Shown: positions 9,053 to 18,655, counted from the stretch's first letter. The stretch: DNA of 64,000 nt from Planctomycetota bacterium (GCA_022446815.1 JAKVCD010000041.1:62001-126000); one strand, 5' to 3'. The notes: generated by a model not told the origin, from the sequence alone. Translations and numbers: made by a program.

Positions 9053-9982
9053 ATGGAAAGTTCATCGAGGGCAGGGGCCTTCGGGGCGCGAGAGCTCATT
9101 CGAGCGGTCAGCGGCTGGGTGCTGCTCTCTCACCCCCCGGCAGAGGCCGCTAAGAGGCTGGCTCAGGCGCGCGCGAACGTGGATGAGGCGCTCGCTGAGG
9201 CTTTTCTACCACCGCTCCTAGGGCACTTAGAGGAGCACCCGAGGGACGCGGAGGCGCTGCTAGCGCTCCTGCTGATAGGCAGCGCCCACCCACGAGCCTT
9301 CGAAGAGCTCAGGTGCTCAGCAACCGGAGAGGCTGCGCGACTGGTTGAGCTCCTAGAGAGCGAGGGGGCGTGCGGATGGGCAGCCGCTGTGAGGGACCTC
9401 TTTGGTGTGGGCAAAGAGAGCGTCCCCCGCGCGCTACCTGAGCCACCCCGCAGGGGCATCTCGCTTCGACCGAAGGTGCCCCAGCGGCTCCTCGTGGCGG
9501 GGCTCGTCGCTGCGTTGCTCGGCGGCGGCGTCTGGCGTGAGGTGGCGCTCCGTGACCGGTGGGCCGCTGTCCCCGCGGCGATGCCAGGAGACCTCGAGTC
9601 AGTCGAGGCACGCCTAGCGAGCTTGCATCCGCTCGTTGAAGAGAGCGGACCATGGCTCGGGCTCCCCGGCGTCGCGGCCGAGCGGCTTCGCTTGGAGGGA
9701 GAGCGCAAGAGGCTCGCGCGGGCTGAGCTCGTCTTGGCAGAGGAGGCTGAGCGAGCGCGAGAGCTGCGTTGGGTGGAGGCGGAGCGCGCGAGGGAGCGTG
9801 GCCTCTTGGCGCTAGAGGCCGGCTCGCCTGCAGAGGCGCGGCGGTGGTTCGCCGAGGCCTTGGAGCGGGGTGGCGAGCGCTGGAGAGGCGCACCCCAGCT
9901 CGCCGTCGACATCATGAGGCTTAATGATGCCCAGCTGGTGCGAGGAGCTGCAGACCTCCAGAGAGGTGATGTGGTCCGATGA
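9053..9982 (+). CDS. Membrane-anchored protein coupled to an MglA-like GTPase; function unknown
   Basis: 309 residues with three visible parts: a helical Ala/Leu/Glu-rich N-terminal region (1-120) that reads like helical repeats, a single transmembrane segment at about 144-161 (RLLVAGLVAALLGGGVW), and a C-terminal region (about 200-275) very rich in Glu, Arg and Ala with coiled-coil character. No named family is recognised. The gene ends in an ATGA overlap with the GTPase gene, which suggests translational coupling and a functional pair, for example a membrane platform or effector for the GTPase. Start ATG at 9053 is the first in frame; no clear Shine-Dalgarno sequence is seen. Confidence 0.7.
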   Translation: MESSSRAGAFGARELIRAVSGWVLLSHPPAEAAKRLAQARANVDEALAEAFLPPLLGHLEEHPRDAEALLALLLIGSAHPRAFEELRCSATGEAARLVELLESEGACGWAAAVRDLFGVGKESVPRALPEPPRRGISLRPKVPQRLLVAGLVAALLGGGVWREVALRDRWAAVPAAMPGDLESVEARLASLHPLVEESGPWLGLPGVAAERLRLEGERKRLARAELVLAEEAERARELRWVEAERARERGLLALEAGSPAEARRWFAEALERGGERWRGAPQLAVDIMRLNDAQLVRGAADLQRGDVVR

Positions 9983-10749
9983 GAGCGCGCGCTGTGATCG
10001 CCTATTGGGGGCCAGGCTTGTCGGGGAAGTCGACGAACCTCGCCGTTGTGAACGAAGTCATCGCGAAGAGAGGCGGAGCCGAGCAGGATCGTAGGGTCGC
10101 CTTCGGGGCAGAGCCTGTGCTCTTGCACCTCGGAAGTGAGGGAGAGATCTTCGAGCTCGTCGCACCGCCTGGGCAAGGTCATCACCGCCTCCTCCGCCAA
10201 GATCTTTTTGGGCGGGTAGACGGCGTGATCTTTGTCGCGGACTCCTCCGCGAGCGCGGTGGGGGTGAACCTCGCCGCTCTGGAAGAGCTAGAGCTCCTCG
10301 TCGCCGCACGTCATCAAGAGCTCTCAGAGCTCCCCCTAGTCTTCCAGTTCAACAAGCGTGACTTGTGTGACGCCCTGGACCTCTCGCGATTACAAGAGCT
10401 CCTCAACCCCTCCGGTCGGCCGAGCCTCGAAGCGATCGCTACGAGAGGTGTTGGGGTGTTCCCTGCGCTGAAGCTGGTCGCAGGAGAGCTAAAGCGCAGT
10501 GGGAGGAAGAGGCGGGCTGAGCTGGTGGGGGACAGCGACTCCTCAGGCTCAGCCTGCGCTGCCGAGGCAGGGGGACCTGAAGAGTCGCTCATCGGACAGA
10601 CCTCTCCAGGCGTCAGCGCTTTTGGCGGCCTCACTGCGCGGGATGGAGGACCGATCACTGCCCGAGCGCTCGCGCTGGCATGTCTGGTGGGAGCGCTCTT
10701 GCGAGAGCTGATAGAGCTAGGCTGGAGGCTCTCAGGTGGTGGTGAGTGA
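9979..10749 (+). CDS. MglA-like small Ras-superfamily GTPase with C-terminal extension
   Basis: 256 residues. G1 is GPGLSGKST (11-19), the phosphate-binding loop in the form typical of MglA (YxGPGxxGKTT). G3 is APPGQ (62-66), matching the TVPGQ variant of MglA instead of DxxGQ, followed by LFGRVDGVIFVADSS; G4 is NKRD (125-128). MglA proteins are cytoplasmic switches that set polarity or direct motility and usually have a Roadblock GAP (MglB). No MglB is encoded here. After about residue 185 there is a low-complexity linker and a hydrophobic/amphipathic C-terminal helix (ALALACLVGALLREL, roughly 230-245) not usual for MglA, possibly a membrane contact. Start overlaps the upstream stop as ATGA. 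Confidence 0.85.
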   Translation: MRARAVIAYWGPGLSGKSTNLAVVNEVIAKRGGAEQDRRVAFGAEPVLLHLGSEGEIFELVAPPGQGHHRLLRQDLFGRVDGVIFVADSSASAVGVNLAALEELELLVAARHQELSELPLVFQFNKRDLCDALDLSRLQELLNPSGRPSLEAIATRGVGVFPALKLVAGELKRSGRKRRAELVGDSDSSGSACAAEAGGPEESLIGQTSPGVSAFGGLTARDGGPITARALALACLVGALLRELIELGWRLSGGGE

Positions 10750-11308
10750 GCCGTTGAGGGGCTACACCTCGCCTGGACGACTCATTTTTGCGCCACGTTC
10801 CCACTCTTGGGATAGCTCCGAGGGGGCACGGATGAGGTCGATCCTTGCCGGTTCCATCACGCCTATAGAGGGAGGTTCACCCAGGCATTCGCGGGCCCAG
10901 GCTCTAGGGCGCGGGGGTCCCTGAGGAGGAGAGACAGAGCGCTGATGAGCAACCTTGAACAAGGCCCTAAGTGCTCTTTTTTGCCCTTATTCGTCGATTT
11001 TCATAGGGCTGCCTAATTCATTCGAGGGAGCCTGAGGCCTGACCCTGTTCTGAGAGAGTGATCAGGAGGAGGGCTGATGCAAGTTCGCAGGAGAGCGCGG
11101 AGTCACCTGGAAGCTATGAGATGAGCTGCTTAGGGAGGCCCAATTCTGTCGCTGGGAGAACCTTGACCAGCCCAACACTCGCTTTTCACCCTCAGATTCA
11201 GGCAAGCGGTCCCCAACAGGCGCCGATTGCAGCCTTGATGTTGTGCAAACGGTGTCCTCGGGCACCATCCTCAGATCTCGAGTCTGACTCCTAAGGAGAC
11301 AAACCACT
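10750..11308. other. 559-bp intergenic region upstream of the histone-like gene
   Basis: No convincing coding frame, tRNA or known RNA motif is seen. The stretch 10970-11015 is AT-richer than its surroundings with a run of six T (10977-10982). A palindromic CCTTGAACAAGG occurs at about 10953. A TTGACC hexamer at 11162 lacks a good -10 partner. The AAGGAG box of the next gene lies at 11293-11298. The region could contain the promoter and a long leader for the H1-like/HU pair. Confidence 0.4.
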
Positions 11309-11710
11309 ATGGCGAAGAAGAAGACCAAGCGTAAGGCCGCAAAGAAGGCCACTAAACGCAAGGCCAAGAAGAAGGCGGCTCCCAAGCGGAAAGCCACCAA
11401 GAAGAAGGCCGCTAAGAAGAAGGCAACGAAGAAGAAGGCCACCAAGAAGAAGGCCACCAAGAAGAAGGCCAAGAAGAAGGCCACTAACAAGAAGCCCAAG
11501 AAGAAGCCAGCGCCCAAGAGCAAGGCCAAGAACAAGGCCGCGACCAAGCCCAAGCCCACCAAGAAGAAGGCCAAGAAGAAGGCCACCAAGAAGAAGGCCA
11601 AGAAGAAGGCTGCGCCCAAGCGCAAGGCCAAGAAGAAGGCCGCGAAGAAGAAGGCCGCGCCCAAGCGCAAGGCCGCCAAGAAGAAGGCGACCCGGCGCAA
11701 GAAGCGCTGA
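11309..11710 (+). CDS. Lysine-rich histone H1-like DNA-binding protein
   Basis: 133 residues, almost entirely Lys, Ala, Arg, Thr and Pro in KKKA/KKAT/APKRKA repeats, like the C-terminal tail of eukaryotic histone H1 and bacterial Hc1/Hc2- or AlgP-type proteins. Such proteins bind and condense DNA non-specifically; there is no globular domain here. The ATG is preceded by a good AAGGAGA box. The repeat units also give the DNA a strong AAGAAGGCC periodicity. The next gene encodes HU, so this is a two-gene nucleoid locus. A similar Lys-rich tail occurs at the N-terminus of topoisomerase VI subunit A at 47367-48626. Confidence 0.9.
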   Translation: MAKKKTKRKAAKKATKRKAKKKAAPKRKATKKKAAKKKATKKKATKKKATKKKAKKKATNKKPKKKPAPKSKAKNKAATKPKPTKKKAKKKATKKKAKKKAAPKRKAKKKAAKKKAAPKRKAAKKKATRRKKR

Positions 11711-11742
11711 GTCCTAGGACCCCTTAACGAACTGAGGCCAAA

Positions 11743-12012
11743 GTGAACAAGAGCCATCTCATCGCTCACGTCGCGAAGGAGCTGCATACCTCGCGGCTCC
11801 AGGCCCAGTACCTCGTCGACACCGTCCTGGGTGGTATCCGTCAGGGATTACAGAACGACCGCAGCGTGACCCTCACAGGGTTCGGCACCTTCGAAGTGAA
11901 GGAGCGCAAAGCTCGCGTCGGACGAAACCCTCAGACTGGAGAGCCCATCCAGATCCAGCCCGGAAGACGGGTTGGGTTCCGAGTCGGCAAGGCGCTGAAG
12001 GAATCCGTCTAG
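11743..12012 (+). CDS. HU/IHF-family DNA-binding protein
   Basis: 89 residues, the standard HU length. It begins MNKSHLIAHVAKEL and carries the family signature GFGTFEVKERKARVGRNPQTG in the DNA-binding arm region (around 46-66). It bends and compacts DNA as a dimer. The start is a GTG at 11743 with only a weak upstream GAGG. It follows the H1-like gene by 32 bp on the same strand and is closed by a hairpin terminator, so both are probably co-transcribed. Confidence 0.95.
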   Translation: MNKSHLIAHVAKELHTSRLQAQYLVDTVLGGIRQGLQNDRSVTLTGFGTFEVKERKARVGRNPQTGEPIQIQPGRRVGFRVGKALKESV

Positions 12013-12037
12013 AGAGCGCGCGTCGCTCAGCAGAACA

Positions 12038-12077
12038 GGGGGCTGGCCGGCGCGACCGGGCGGCCCCCTTCTCTTTT
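12038..12077 (+). terminator. Intrinsic terminator after HU gene
   Basis: GGGGGCTGGCCGG pairs with CCGGGCGGCCCCC (one mismatch and a wobble) around a short loop, followed by TTCTCTTTT. It lies 25 bp after the HU stop and 15 bp before the end of the convergent metG gene. Confidence 0.8.
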
Positions 12078-12092
12078 AGGGGCTCTCGACCC

Positions 12093-13820
12093 TCAGCTGG
12101 TCGGGGAGCTAGCCTCGAGCTTCTCTATCTCGACCTGAATCTGCTCATCGTCGAGCTTGTCGAAGAGCCCTGCGATCTCTCCGAAGCCCTGGCCAGGGGT
12201 GAGCAGCTGCCACGTGTCACGGCTCGGAGTCCCCGGCCAGGGGAGCGCCGCGACGTCTCCTCGCTGTCCGAGCATCTCCCAGAGCGCTTGGGCCTTACCT
12301 GGCATGAACGGTGTCATCCAGTGCGCTATCCAGGCCAGGTAGTGGCAGCAGGTCCCAAGGACGCTCGCTGCCTCCGTGGGATCTGTCTTGCGCAGCTTCC
12401 AAGGAGCGGTCCTGTCGATGAACACGTTCGCGACAGCTGCGTTAGCGAGGAGCTGCTCCGCGCCCTTGCGGAAGTGGAAGTCTTTGATGTGTACAGCCGG
12501 GTCGCGGATCTCTCCGCACTCCTCAAGCAGGAGCCCCTCAAGGCGCTCTCGGTGGGCCTCGTCGATCTCGGGTACGACCCCCTCAAAGTGCTTGTCGAGG
12601 AAGCGCAAGACACGTGTCACGAGGTTCCCGATGGTGTCTGCGAGGCCCGCGTTGGCAGTGGCTTGGAACTCTCTCCAGCGCCACTCGCTGTCAGAGGTCT
12701 CAGGCATACTCGTGATGAGGTGGAAGCGCGCTACCTCTGTGTCATAGCGCTCAACAAACTCAGATGGCGGGATCGTGCGCCCCTCAGAGGTTGAGAACTT
12801 GCCTCCCTCGAGGTTGTAGAACTCATTCGCGGGGACTTGCCACGGCAGGACGAAGCGCCGCCCCTCCTCGTCCTCTCCGACCCCGTGCAGCATCGAGGGG
12901 AAGACGAGCGTGTGGAAGGGGATGTTGTCCTTGCCGATGAAGTGGACTAGGCGAGTCTCAGGGTCTTGCCACCAGCGGCGCCAGCCCTCGGGATCTCCTT
13001 GTTGGGCTGTCCACTCAGCGGTCATCGAGACATAGCCGATGGGGGCGTCGAACCAGACGTACAAGACCTTCCCCTCCTCACCGTCGACGAGCTCGCTCGG
13101 GAGCTCGACGCCCCAGCGCATGTCGCGAGTGATCGGGCGTGAGTGGACGTCTTCAAGGAGTCTACGCACGAAGGCGTCGACGTTCGGCTTCCAATCTTTG
13201 GAGTTGAACCACTCTCCAACGGCCTCGTCGCGGAGCTTCGGGAGGTCGAGGAAGAAGTGCGTGGTGTCACGCCGCTCAGGCTCTTCACCACAGATCTTGC
13301 AAGTGGGAGAGATGAGCTTTAATGGGTCGAGCCAAGCGCCACACTTGGGGCATTCGTCTCCGCGTGCGTGCTCGTATCCGCACTCAGGGCAGCCACCAAT
13401 GACATAGCGGTCAGCGAGGAAGAGATCGCAAGACTTGCAGTAGAGCTGCTCAGAGGTCTGCTTTTGCAAGTAGCCGCCGTCGCGCAGGCGCTCGAAGAAC
13501 TCCAAGCTGAACTCTGCGTGACGCGGACTCGTGCTCGTGCCAGAGAAGAGGTCAAACTCGATCCCGAAGGCTGCGAAGGTCGCCTCAATCTCTCCACGCC
13601 AGCGCGCGACATACTCGGAGTAGCTCACCCCCTCTTTGTCTGCTCCGATCGTGATCGCGACGCCGTGCTCGTCCGTACCGCAGATGAAGTGGACCTCCTC
13701 ACCTAGTCGCCGGAGAGTGCGGACGTAAACGTCCGCAGGGAGGTAGGCGCCGACCACATGTCCGAAGTGAATAGCGCCGTTCGCGTAGGGGAGGGCTGAT
13801 GTGACGAGATACTTACTCAT
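12093..13820 (-). CDS. metG: Methionyl-tRNA synthetase
   Basis: 575 residues; class I synthetase charging tRNA-Met. The HIGH-type motif is HFGH at 18-21 and the KMSKS-type loop is KFSTS at 341-345, the form found in several MetRS of the long-connective-peptide type. The connective domain has four zinc-knuckle Cys pairs (C128/C131, C144/C147, C157/C160, C174/C177), so two zinc sites are expected. The usual DTTHFF and WFDAPIGY segments are present. No C-terminal tRNA-binding (Trbp111-like) domain follows the anticodon-binding region. The frame is open 11 codons further upstream, but MSKYLVTSALPYANG is the conserved N-terminus. Confidence 0.97.
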   Translation of the reverse strand: MSKYLVTSALPYANGAIHFGHVVGAYLPADVYVRTLRRLGEEVHFICGTDEHGVAITIGADKEGVSYSEYVARWRGEIEATFAAFGIEFDLFSGTSTSPRHAEFSLEFFERLRDGGYLQKQTSEQLYCKSCDLFLADRYVIGGCPECGYEHARGDECPKCGAWLDPLKLISPTCKICGEEPERRDTTHFFLDLPKLRDEAVGEWFNSKDWKPNVDAFVRRLLEDVHSRPITRDMRWGVELPSELVDGEEGKVLYVWFDAPIGYVSMTAEWTAQQGDPEGWRRWWQDPETRLVHFIGKDNIPFHTLVFPSMLHGVGEDEEGRRFVLPWQVPANEFYNLEGGKFSTSEGRTIPPSEFVERYDTEVARFHLITSMPETSDSEWRWREFQATANAGLADTIGNLVTRVLRFLDKHFEGVVPEIDEAHRERLEGLLLEECGEIRDPAVHIKDFHFRKGAEQLLANAAVANVFIDRTAPWKLRKTDPTEAASVLGTCCHYLAWIAHWMTPFMPGKAQALWEMLGQRGDVAALPWPGTPSRDTWQLLTPGQGFGEIAGLFDKLDDEQIQVEIEKLEASSPTS

Positions 13821-13865
13821 TGGGTGCTCACTGCGCGCACATCCTACGGGCAATCGCCTGCAGAG

Positions 13866-14972
13866 TCAGGCGGTAGGCTCGCTGAAGGGCGAGGACCGCA
13901 GGGCTGACTTGTCGAAGCGGCAAATCAGCCAGAGACCTCCTACGGAGGCAGAGGGCACCATGATGATCGGTCCCAGCACGGGGATCACAAAGAGGAGCCC
14001 GCAGACCGCTCCGAAGGTCGTGACGGGGAGAAAGTTCTTGCGGACAAACGCGAGGCGCTGCGACGTCGACCATTGCCGCCTTGAGAAGGGGATGTCGAGG
14101 AGTGTGATGGCAGTGGGGAAGCCAGCGAGGAGGCCGAACAGGAAGCTCCCGATGCCAGGGATGAAGTGGAGCGGAGTGAGGAGGATGAGGACGAGTCCTG
14201 CGAGCAAAGCGGCCTTTACGCTGACCCAGAGCGTGCCCGCTTCGGTGCGCACGACCCAAGAGAGCCACCTGCCATAGTTGCGATGAAGGAGCGCTGTCAT
14301 AAGCAGCGGCGCTGGGACAACGAGGACACGCAAGAAGGTGCTCTCAATGCCCCCCGCGAAGGAGATGATGACGCCGACGATGAGCTGGCTCAGGGTGATC
14401 AGGACGCAGCGTGTGACGGAGAGCTCGTCCGGACGTTGGATCGTGTCTCGAGGGTCGGCGCCGAACCAGCGTCGCTCGAAGCGCCCGTGGATCTCGTCCA
14501 GGAAGGGGCCAGCGATCGCCTCATAGAGCACAGAGAAGGTGTAGAAGGAGAGCAGCGCGAAAAGGAGGAGGAAGGTGAAGAAGCTCACCGTGTAGCCCGT
14601 CGCTGCGAGGGCCCCTGTCTCGATCAGCCAGATCGAGGCATCACGAATCCACCCCTCCTCTAAGTTCAAGGCGCTAATGTCATTAAGGTTCGCAGCGTCG
14701 AGGATCTGCTCTATCCAGATCCAGGCGTGATAGAAGAGGAAGCTGAAGGCCAGGCTGGTCAGGATGAGCGGAGGGAGGAGGAAGCGCTTGACGCCGCCGG
14801 TCATGAGGAGGAGCCCTAGGCCCTTTGGGAGCGCCGCTAGGCCGATCCCGAGCCGCTGAGGCAGCCCCTGCTCGGGGTCGCCGATGATCGATCCAGCGGG
14901 GCGCTCATGACAGTGCGGGCAGATGTCGCCTGGAGAGTCGTAGCCGCAGGTCTTACAGGGGGTTATCAGCAT
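13866..14972 (-). CDS. EI24/CysZ-family membrane protein with N-terminal zinc ribbon
   Basis: 368 residues. The first 25 residues hold a zinc ribbon (CKTC at 6-9 and CPHC at 18-21). The rest is an integral membrane protein with about five to six hydrophobic segments and the family landmarks AGPFLDEIHGRFE and DIPFSRRQWSTSQRLAFVRKN characteristic of EI24/CysZ proteins. CysZ is a sulfate permease in Enterobacteria, but most EI24 members are uncharacterised, so transport of sulfate is only a possibility. It is 45 bp upstream of metG on the same strand; no functional link is apparent. The added zinc ribbon is uncommon. Confidence 0.8.
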   Translation of the reverse strand: MLITPCKTCGYDSPGDICPHCHERPAGSIIGDPEQGLPQRLGIGLAALPKGLGLLLMTGGVKRFLLPPLILTSLAFSFLFYHAWIWIEQILDAANLNDISALNLEEGWIRDASIWLIETGALAATGYTVSFFTFLLLFALLSFYTFSVLYEAIAGPFLDEIHGRFERRWFGADPRDTIQRPDELSVTRCVLITLSQLIVGVIISFAGGIESTFLRVLVVPAPLLMTALLHRNYGRWLSWVVRTEAGTLWVSVKAALLAGLVLILLTPLHFIPGIGSFLFGLLAGFPTAITLLDIPFSRRQWSTSQRLAFVRKNFLPVTTFGAVCGLLFVIPVLGPIIMVPSASVGGLWLICRFDKSALRSSPFSEPTA

Positions 14973-15002
14973 GGGGGAGTGTCCAGGAGTTGCTCTGGCA
15001 GT

Positions 15003-15008
15003 TACAAT
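15003..15008 (+). promoter_or_regulatory. Candidate -10 box (TACAAT) for gcdH
   Basis: TACAAT lies 78 nt before the ATG at 15086, giving a predicted transcript start near 15015. No good -35 hexamer is visible. It argues against the in-frame TTG at 14990 being the start codon. Confidence 0.3.
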
Positions 15009-15085
15009 GCAACCTCTATCGTGCGTACGTCCAAGACCTCTCGCACATTCCTGAAAAACCTCCGGCGCAGCGCCTAAAAGACCTC

Positions 15086-16261
15086 ATGGAACCCTATCGC
15101 CCCCTCGACTTCTTCGGACTGGAGCAGAGTCTCAGCGAGGACCATCTCATGGTCCGTGACGCCGTACGTGCTTGGGTAGGAGAGCGTTTCCTCCCTGTCG
15201 TGGCAGACCACTTTGAGGCTGGCACCTTTCCCATGGAGCTCGTGGGAGAGATCGCTGAGCTCGGCGTCTTCGGCCCCAACCTCCCTGAAGAGTACGGCTG
15301 TGCTGGTCTCGACAACGTGGCCTACGGCTTGATCTGCCAAGAACTCGAGCGTGGAGACAGCGGTCTCCGCTCGTTCGTCTCGGTGCAGGGCTCGCTCGTC
15401 ATGTGGCCGATCTTTGCCTACGGCAGCGAGGAGCAGAAGCAGCGCTGGCTGCCTGCGCTCGCGAAGGGTGAGGCGATCGGCTGCTTCGGGCTGACCGAGC
15501 CTGACTTCGGCTCAAACCCCGGCGGGATGCTGACCACTGCAAAGCGTGACGGCGATGACTGGATCATCGACGGCCGCAAGATGTGGATCACGAACGGCAC
15601 GATCAGTGATGTCGCCGTCGTCTGGGCGCGGACCGAAGAGGGGATACGAGGCTTCCTCGTCGAGGCTGGCACCCCCGGCTTCAGCGCTCCTGAGCAGAAG
15701 AAGAAGTGGAGCCTGCGCGCCTCGATCACGAGCGAGCTCGTCCTCGAGGGCGTGCGCGTCCCGGACTCGGCGAGGCTCCCTGCCCCTGGGGCTGAAGGTC
15801 TCAAGGGTCCCCTCAACTGCCTCACTCAGGCTCGCTACGGCATCGCCTGGGGTGCGCTCGGTGCCGCGACCTCCTGCTTCCATGAGGGCCTCAACTACGC
15901 CAAAGAGCGGATCGTCTTCGACAAGCCCCTCGCTGGTTTCCAGCTCGCCCAGAAGAAGCTCGCAGACGTCGCGACCCGTATCACTTGCGGACAGCTGCTC
16001 GCCTATGAGCTTGGACGAAGGAAGGACGCGGGGGAGGCCACTCCTCAGCAAGTCTCGATGGCCAAGCGCAACAACGTCGAGGTCGGCCTCGAGACCGCGC
16101 GGATCGTCCGGGACATGCTCGGCGGGAACGGCATCAGCCTCGAGTACCAGACTGGGCGTCACATGTTGAACCTCGAGTCGGTCTACACCTACGAGGGGAC
16201 CCACGACATCCACACCCTCGCGATAGGCGAGGCGCTGACTGGGCTGCCCGCTTACCGCTAG
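15086..16261 (+). CDS. gcdH: Glutaryl-CoA dehydrogenase (acyl-CoA dehydrogenase family)
   Basis: 391 residues; FAD enzyme that oxidises and decarboxylates glutaryl-CoA to crotonyl-CoA in lysine/tryptophan breakdown. It matches the glutaryl-specific subfamily: SVQGSLVMWPIFAYGSEEQ near 99-117, the substrate-binding arginine in GLRSF (R95), CFGLTEPDFGSNP, and the catalytic glutamate E370 in YEGTHDIHTLA. C-terminal RDMLGGNGI is conserved. I chose ATG 15086 because MEPYRPLDFFGLEQ gives the family's normal length and a -10-like box lies between it and the upstream TTG at 14990. It is divergent from the EI24 gene. Other members of the family are possible but the subfamily motifs fit well. Confidence 0.92.
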   Translation: MEPYRPLDFFGLEQSLSEDHLMVRDAVRAWVGERFLPVVADHFEAGTFPMELVGEIAELGVFGPNLPEEYGCAGLDNVAYGLICQELERGDSGLRSFVSVQGSLVMWPIFAYGSEEQKQRWLPALAKGEAIGCFGLTEPDFGSNPGGMLTTAKRDGDDWIIDGRKMWITNGTISDVAVVWARTEEGIRGFLVEAGTPGFSAPEQKKKWSLRASITSELVLEGVRVPDSARLPAPGAEGLKGPLNCLTQARYGIAWGALGAATSCFHEGLNYAKERIVFDKPLAGFQLAQKKLADVATRITCGQLLAYELGRRKDAGEATPQQVSMAKRNNVEVGLETARIVRDMLGGNGISLEYQTGRHMLNLESVYTYEGTHDIHTLAIGEALTGLPAYR

Positions 16262-16353
16262 GCGACCTGCTCTTCTCGAGGAGTCTCGGGCTGAGGGAAG
16301 ACCTTAGGCTGAGGGAAGACTCTGAGACCTGAAGTTGGTCTCATGAGGGTGCC

Positions 16354-18655
16354 GTGCCCGTCCTCCGTCCTCTCTCGAGATCCTCTGCCCTCCTGAGCCT
16401 CCTCCTAGTTGCCGGCTGTGGCGGTGGAGGGATCTCAGAGGAGTCCTCCGGGACCTATGAGCGCCTAGAGTTAGAGCCCGTAGACGCGCCCCTTGAAGCG
16501 CCCGCGGTGACCTTGCTCGCTAGCCTGGGGGACCTCGGTGGCCTCACAAGCTGCGAAGACTGGTCCCTCGAAGGCCCGAACTTTGAGTTCCTCACTCCCA
16601 AAGAGGGGCGCGTCATGAAGGTCGGCCGCGCGCGCTCTGCTCGTGTCGCGATCCCTGGAAAGCACCGCTTTGAGGGAGCCTGTGAGGTGACCGTCAGGTT
16701 GATCTCTAGGGTTTTGCCCTTCGAGATGACAAGTCGACTCGTGTCCAAGGGACAAGTGATCGCTCAAGTCGCAGTGCAGGTGGCGCCATGGAAGAATCAG
16801 CAGGAGGTGCGGTTACGTTTCGCGGCGGACGATACTGCAGGGCGGGAGATCGACCACCTCGTGTTGGACTTCGCTCCAGGGGTCGAGCCAGCCTTCTTAT
16901 ATGCGGTGGAGCTTCGTGACGTGATCCCTGGGGGGAGGCTCCCGCGCGCGGCCTTCGGGGGATGGGAGCTCTTCGAGGTCGGCACTGACGCGCGACGCTC
17001 TACTTTTCTAGCGCCTAGCAGAAGCCTTCGGGCACGGCATGTGGTGCGACGGCGAGGGGAGACCCTTCGCTTCTCACAAACGGCACCAGAGGTCTTCCAT
17101 GACCCCCTCGGAGGCGCCCCACTGCGGCTAGAGATCTCCGGAGCGAACGGAGAGTCGCAGACTCTCATCTCTAGGCTCGCACCAGCAGAGGAGCCTAGGT
17201 GGCTGGACTCATCGATCTCTCTGGACCCGTGGCTGGGTGAGGAGATCACTCTCGAGTTCCGTTTAGACCCCGCGGCGGCGGGCTACCGTGCACTCGCACA
17301 ACCAGCGATCAGCGCAGCAAGCGCTACCCCAAAGACGGTCGTGCTTATCACCTCTGACACCCACCGTGCGGATCACATCGGCTTCCTCTTCGAGGGGGGT
17401 GGGCTCAGAACGGAGGCGCTAGACAATCTGGCTGCCCGTGGGGTCACGTTCACTGACGCGGTGGCAAGCATTAACAATACGACACCATCGCACGTCACCC
17501 TTATGACAGGGCTCTCGCCAAGGGATACAGGCTCGATTTCCAATGCTCTTCCCATCAGCGATGTGGCACCTACCTTGGCGGAGGCCTTTCGAGACCTCGG
17601 GTATGCGACCTTGGCGGCGGTCAGCGCTTCTCCAGTGAGCTATCGCTATAGCGGCCTAGGGCAAGGCTTCGATCGCTATTCGGGCCCGGGGACGCGGAGT
17701 TCGCGTGACTCCATAGAGACCTTTCAGCAGCTTGAAGGTTGGCTCGCAGATTACAGGGATGCGCCGCTCTTCCTCTGGCTTCACATCTACGACGCTCACG
17801 CGCCGTACGATCCTCCGGCGACTTACAAGCATCTCTACTACTCAGAAGAGCTCGACCCATACGCTGCGCAAGTCACGACGGAGCCGCTGCGCCCGCCACA
17901 ATGGGATAGACGGCTCAAGGACCTGGACTATGCCGAGGCTCTTTACCGCTCGGAGATCACCTACCTCGACGAGCTCCTCGCCAGCTTCTTAGCGCGCGCG
18001 AGGTTTCAAGATGCGGTGATCGCCTTCACCTCGGATCACGGCGAGACCCTCTCGCGTGGCCTTGAGGAGCCCTTTGGTCACCTGAGCCTCACCTACAACA
18101 CTCTCGCGATCCCGTTGATCCTTGTAGCGCCTGGGCTCGAGGGAAGTGAGGTGCGCGACGTCCCTGTGCAGCAGCTGAACGTGGGACGAACACTCCTCAA
18201 CCTCGCGGGGCATCCCGGGATGGACTTCCCCGGCGAAGACCTCCTCAACGCTGTTGGAGAGGATGTGAGACCACGTTATGGGGTGCAGGGGAACGGCGAC
18301 GGCGCGACGATCCTTCATGGCCGCTGGCTCTTGGTCTTAAACCTCACCGGTTTGCAGCAGGACTGGGGAGCCCCAGAGGAGACCCGCCACGCCACACGCC
18401 TCTTCGATATCCAAGCTGACCCCTTCTGTGAGCGCGACGTCTTGGCAGAGAACATGGCTGAGGCGACTCAGCTCCGGCGCTCGCTCATCGAGTGGTTGAA
18501 CTCTGGTGAGCAGAACAACTGGCTCAGTGAGTCAGACGGCAACCGCGCTGCGATCCAGCGGCAGCTTGAGGAGCTCGGCTACACCGACTCTGGCGGTGCA
18601 TCGAACGCGGAGAGCTGGATCGACCCGGCCTGCGATTGCGCGCGCTGCCTGGAGT

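Noticed and set aside
11309-11710. Regular AAGAAGGCC periodicity as a possible repeat array or CRISPR
   Set aside because: The periodicity is explained by Lys/Ala codons of the histone-like protein; there are no spacers.
14990-15085. TTG 14990 as start of the acyl-CoA dehydrogenase
   Set aside because: Upstream residues do not match the family and a TACAAT box lies downstream of that TTG; ATG 15086 gives normal length.
16289-16320. Direct repeat of GGCTGAGGGAAGAC (copies at 16289 and 16307)
   Set aside because: Only two copies in 32 bp; no sign of a mobile element or regulatory array.
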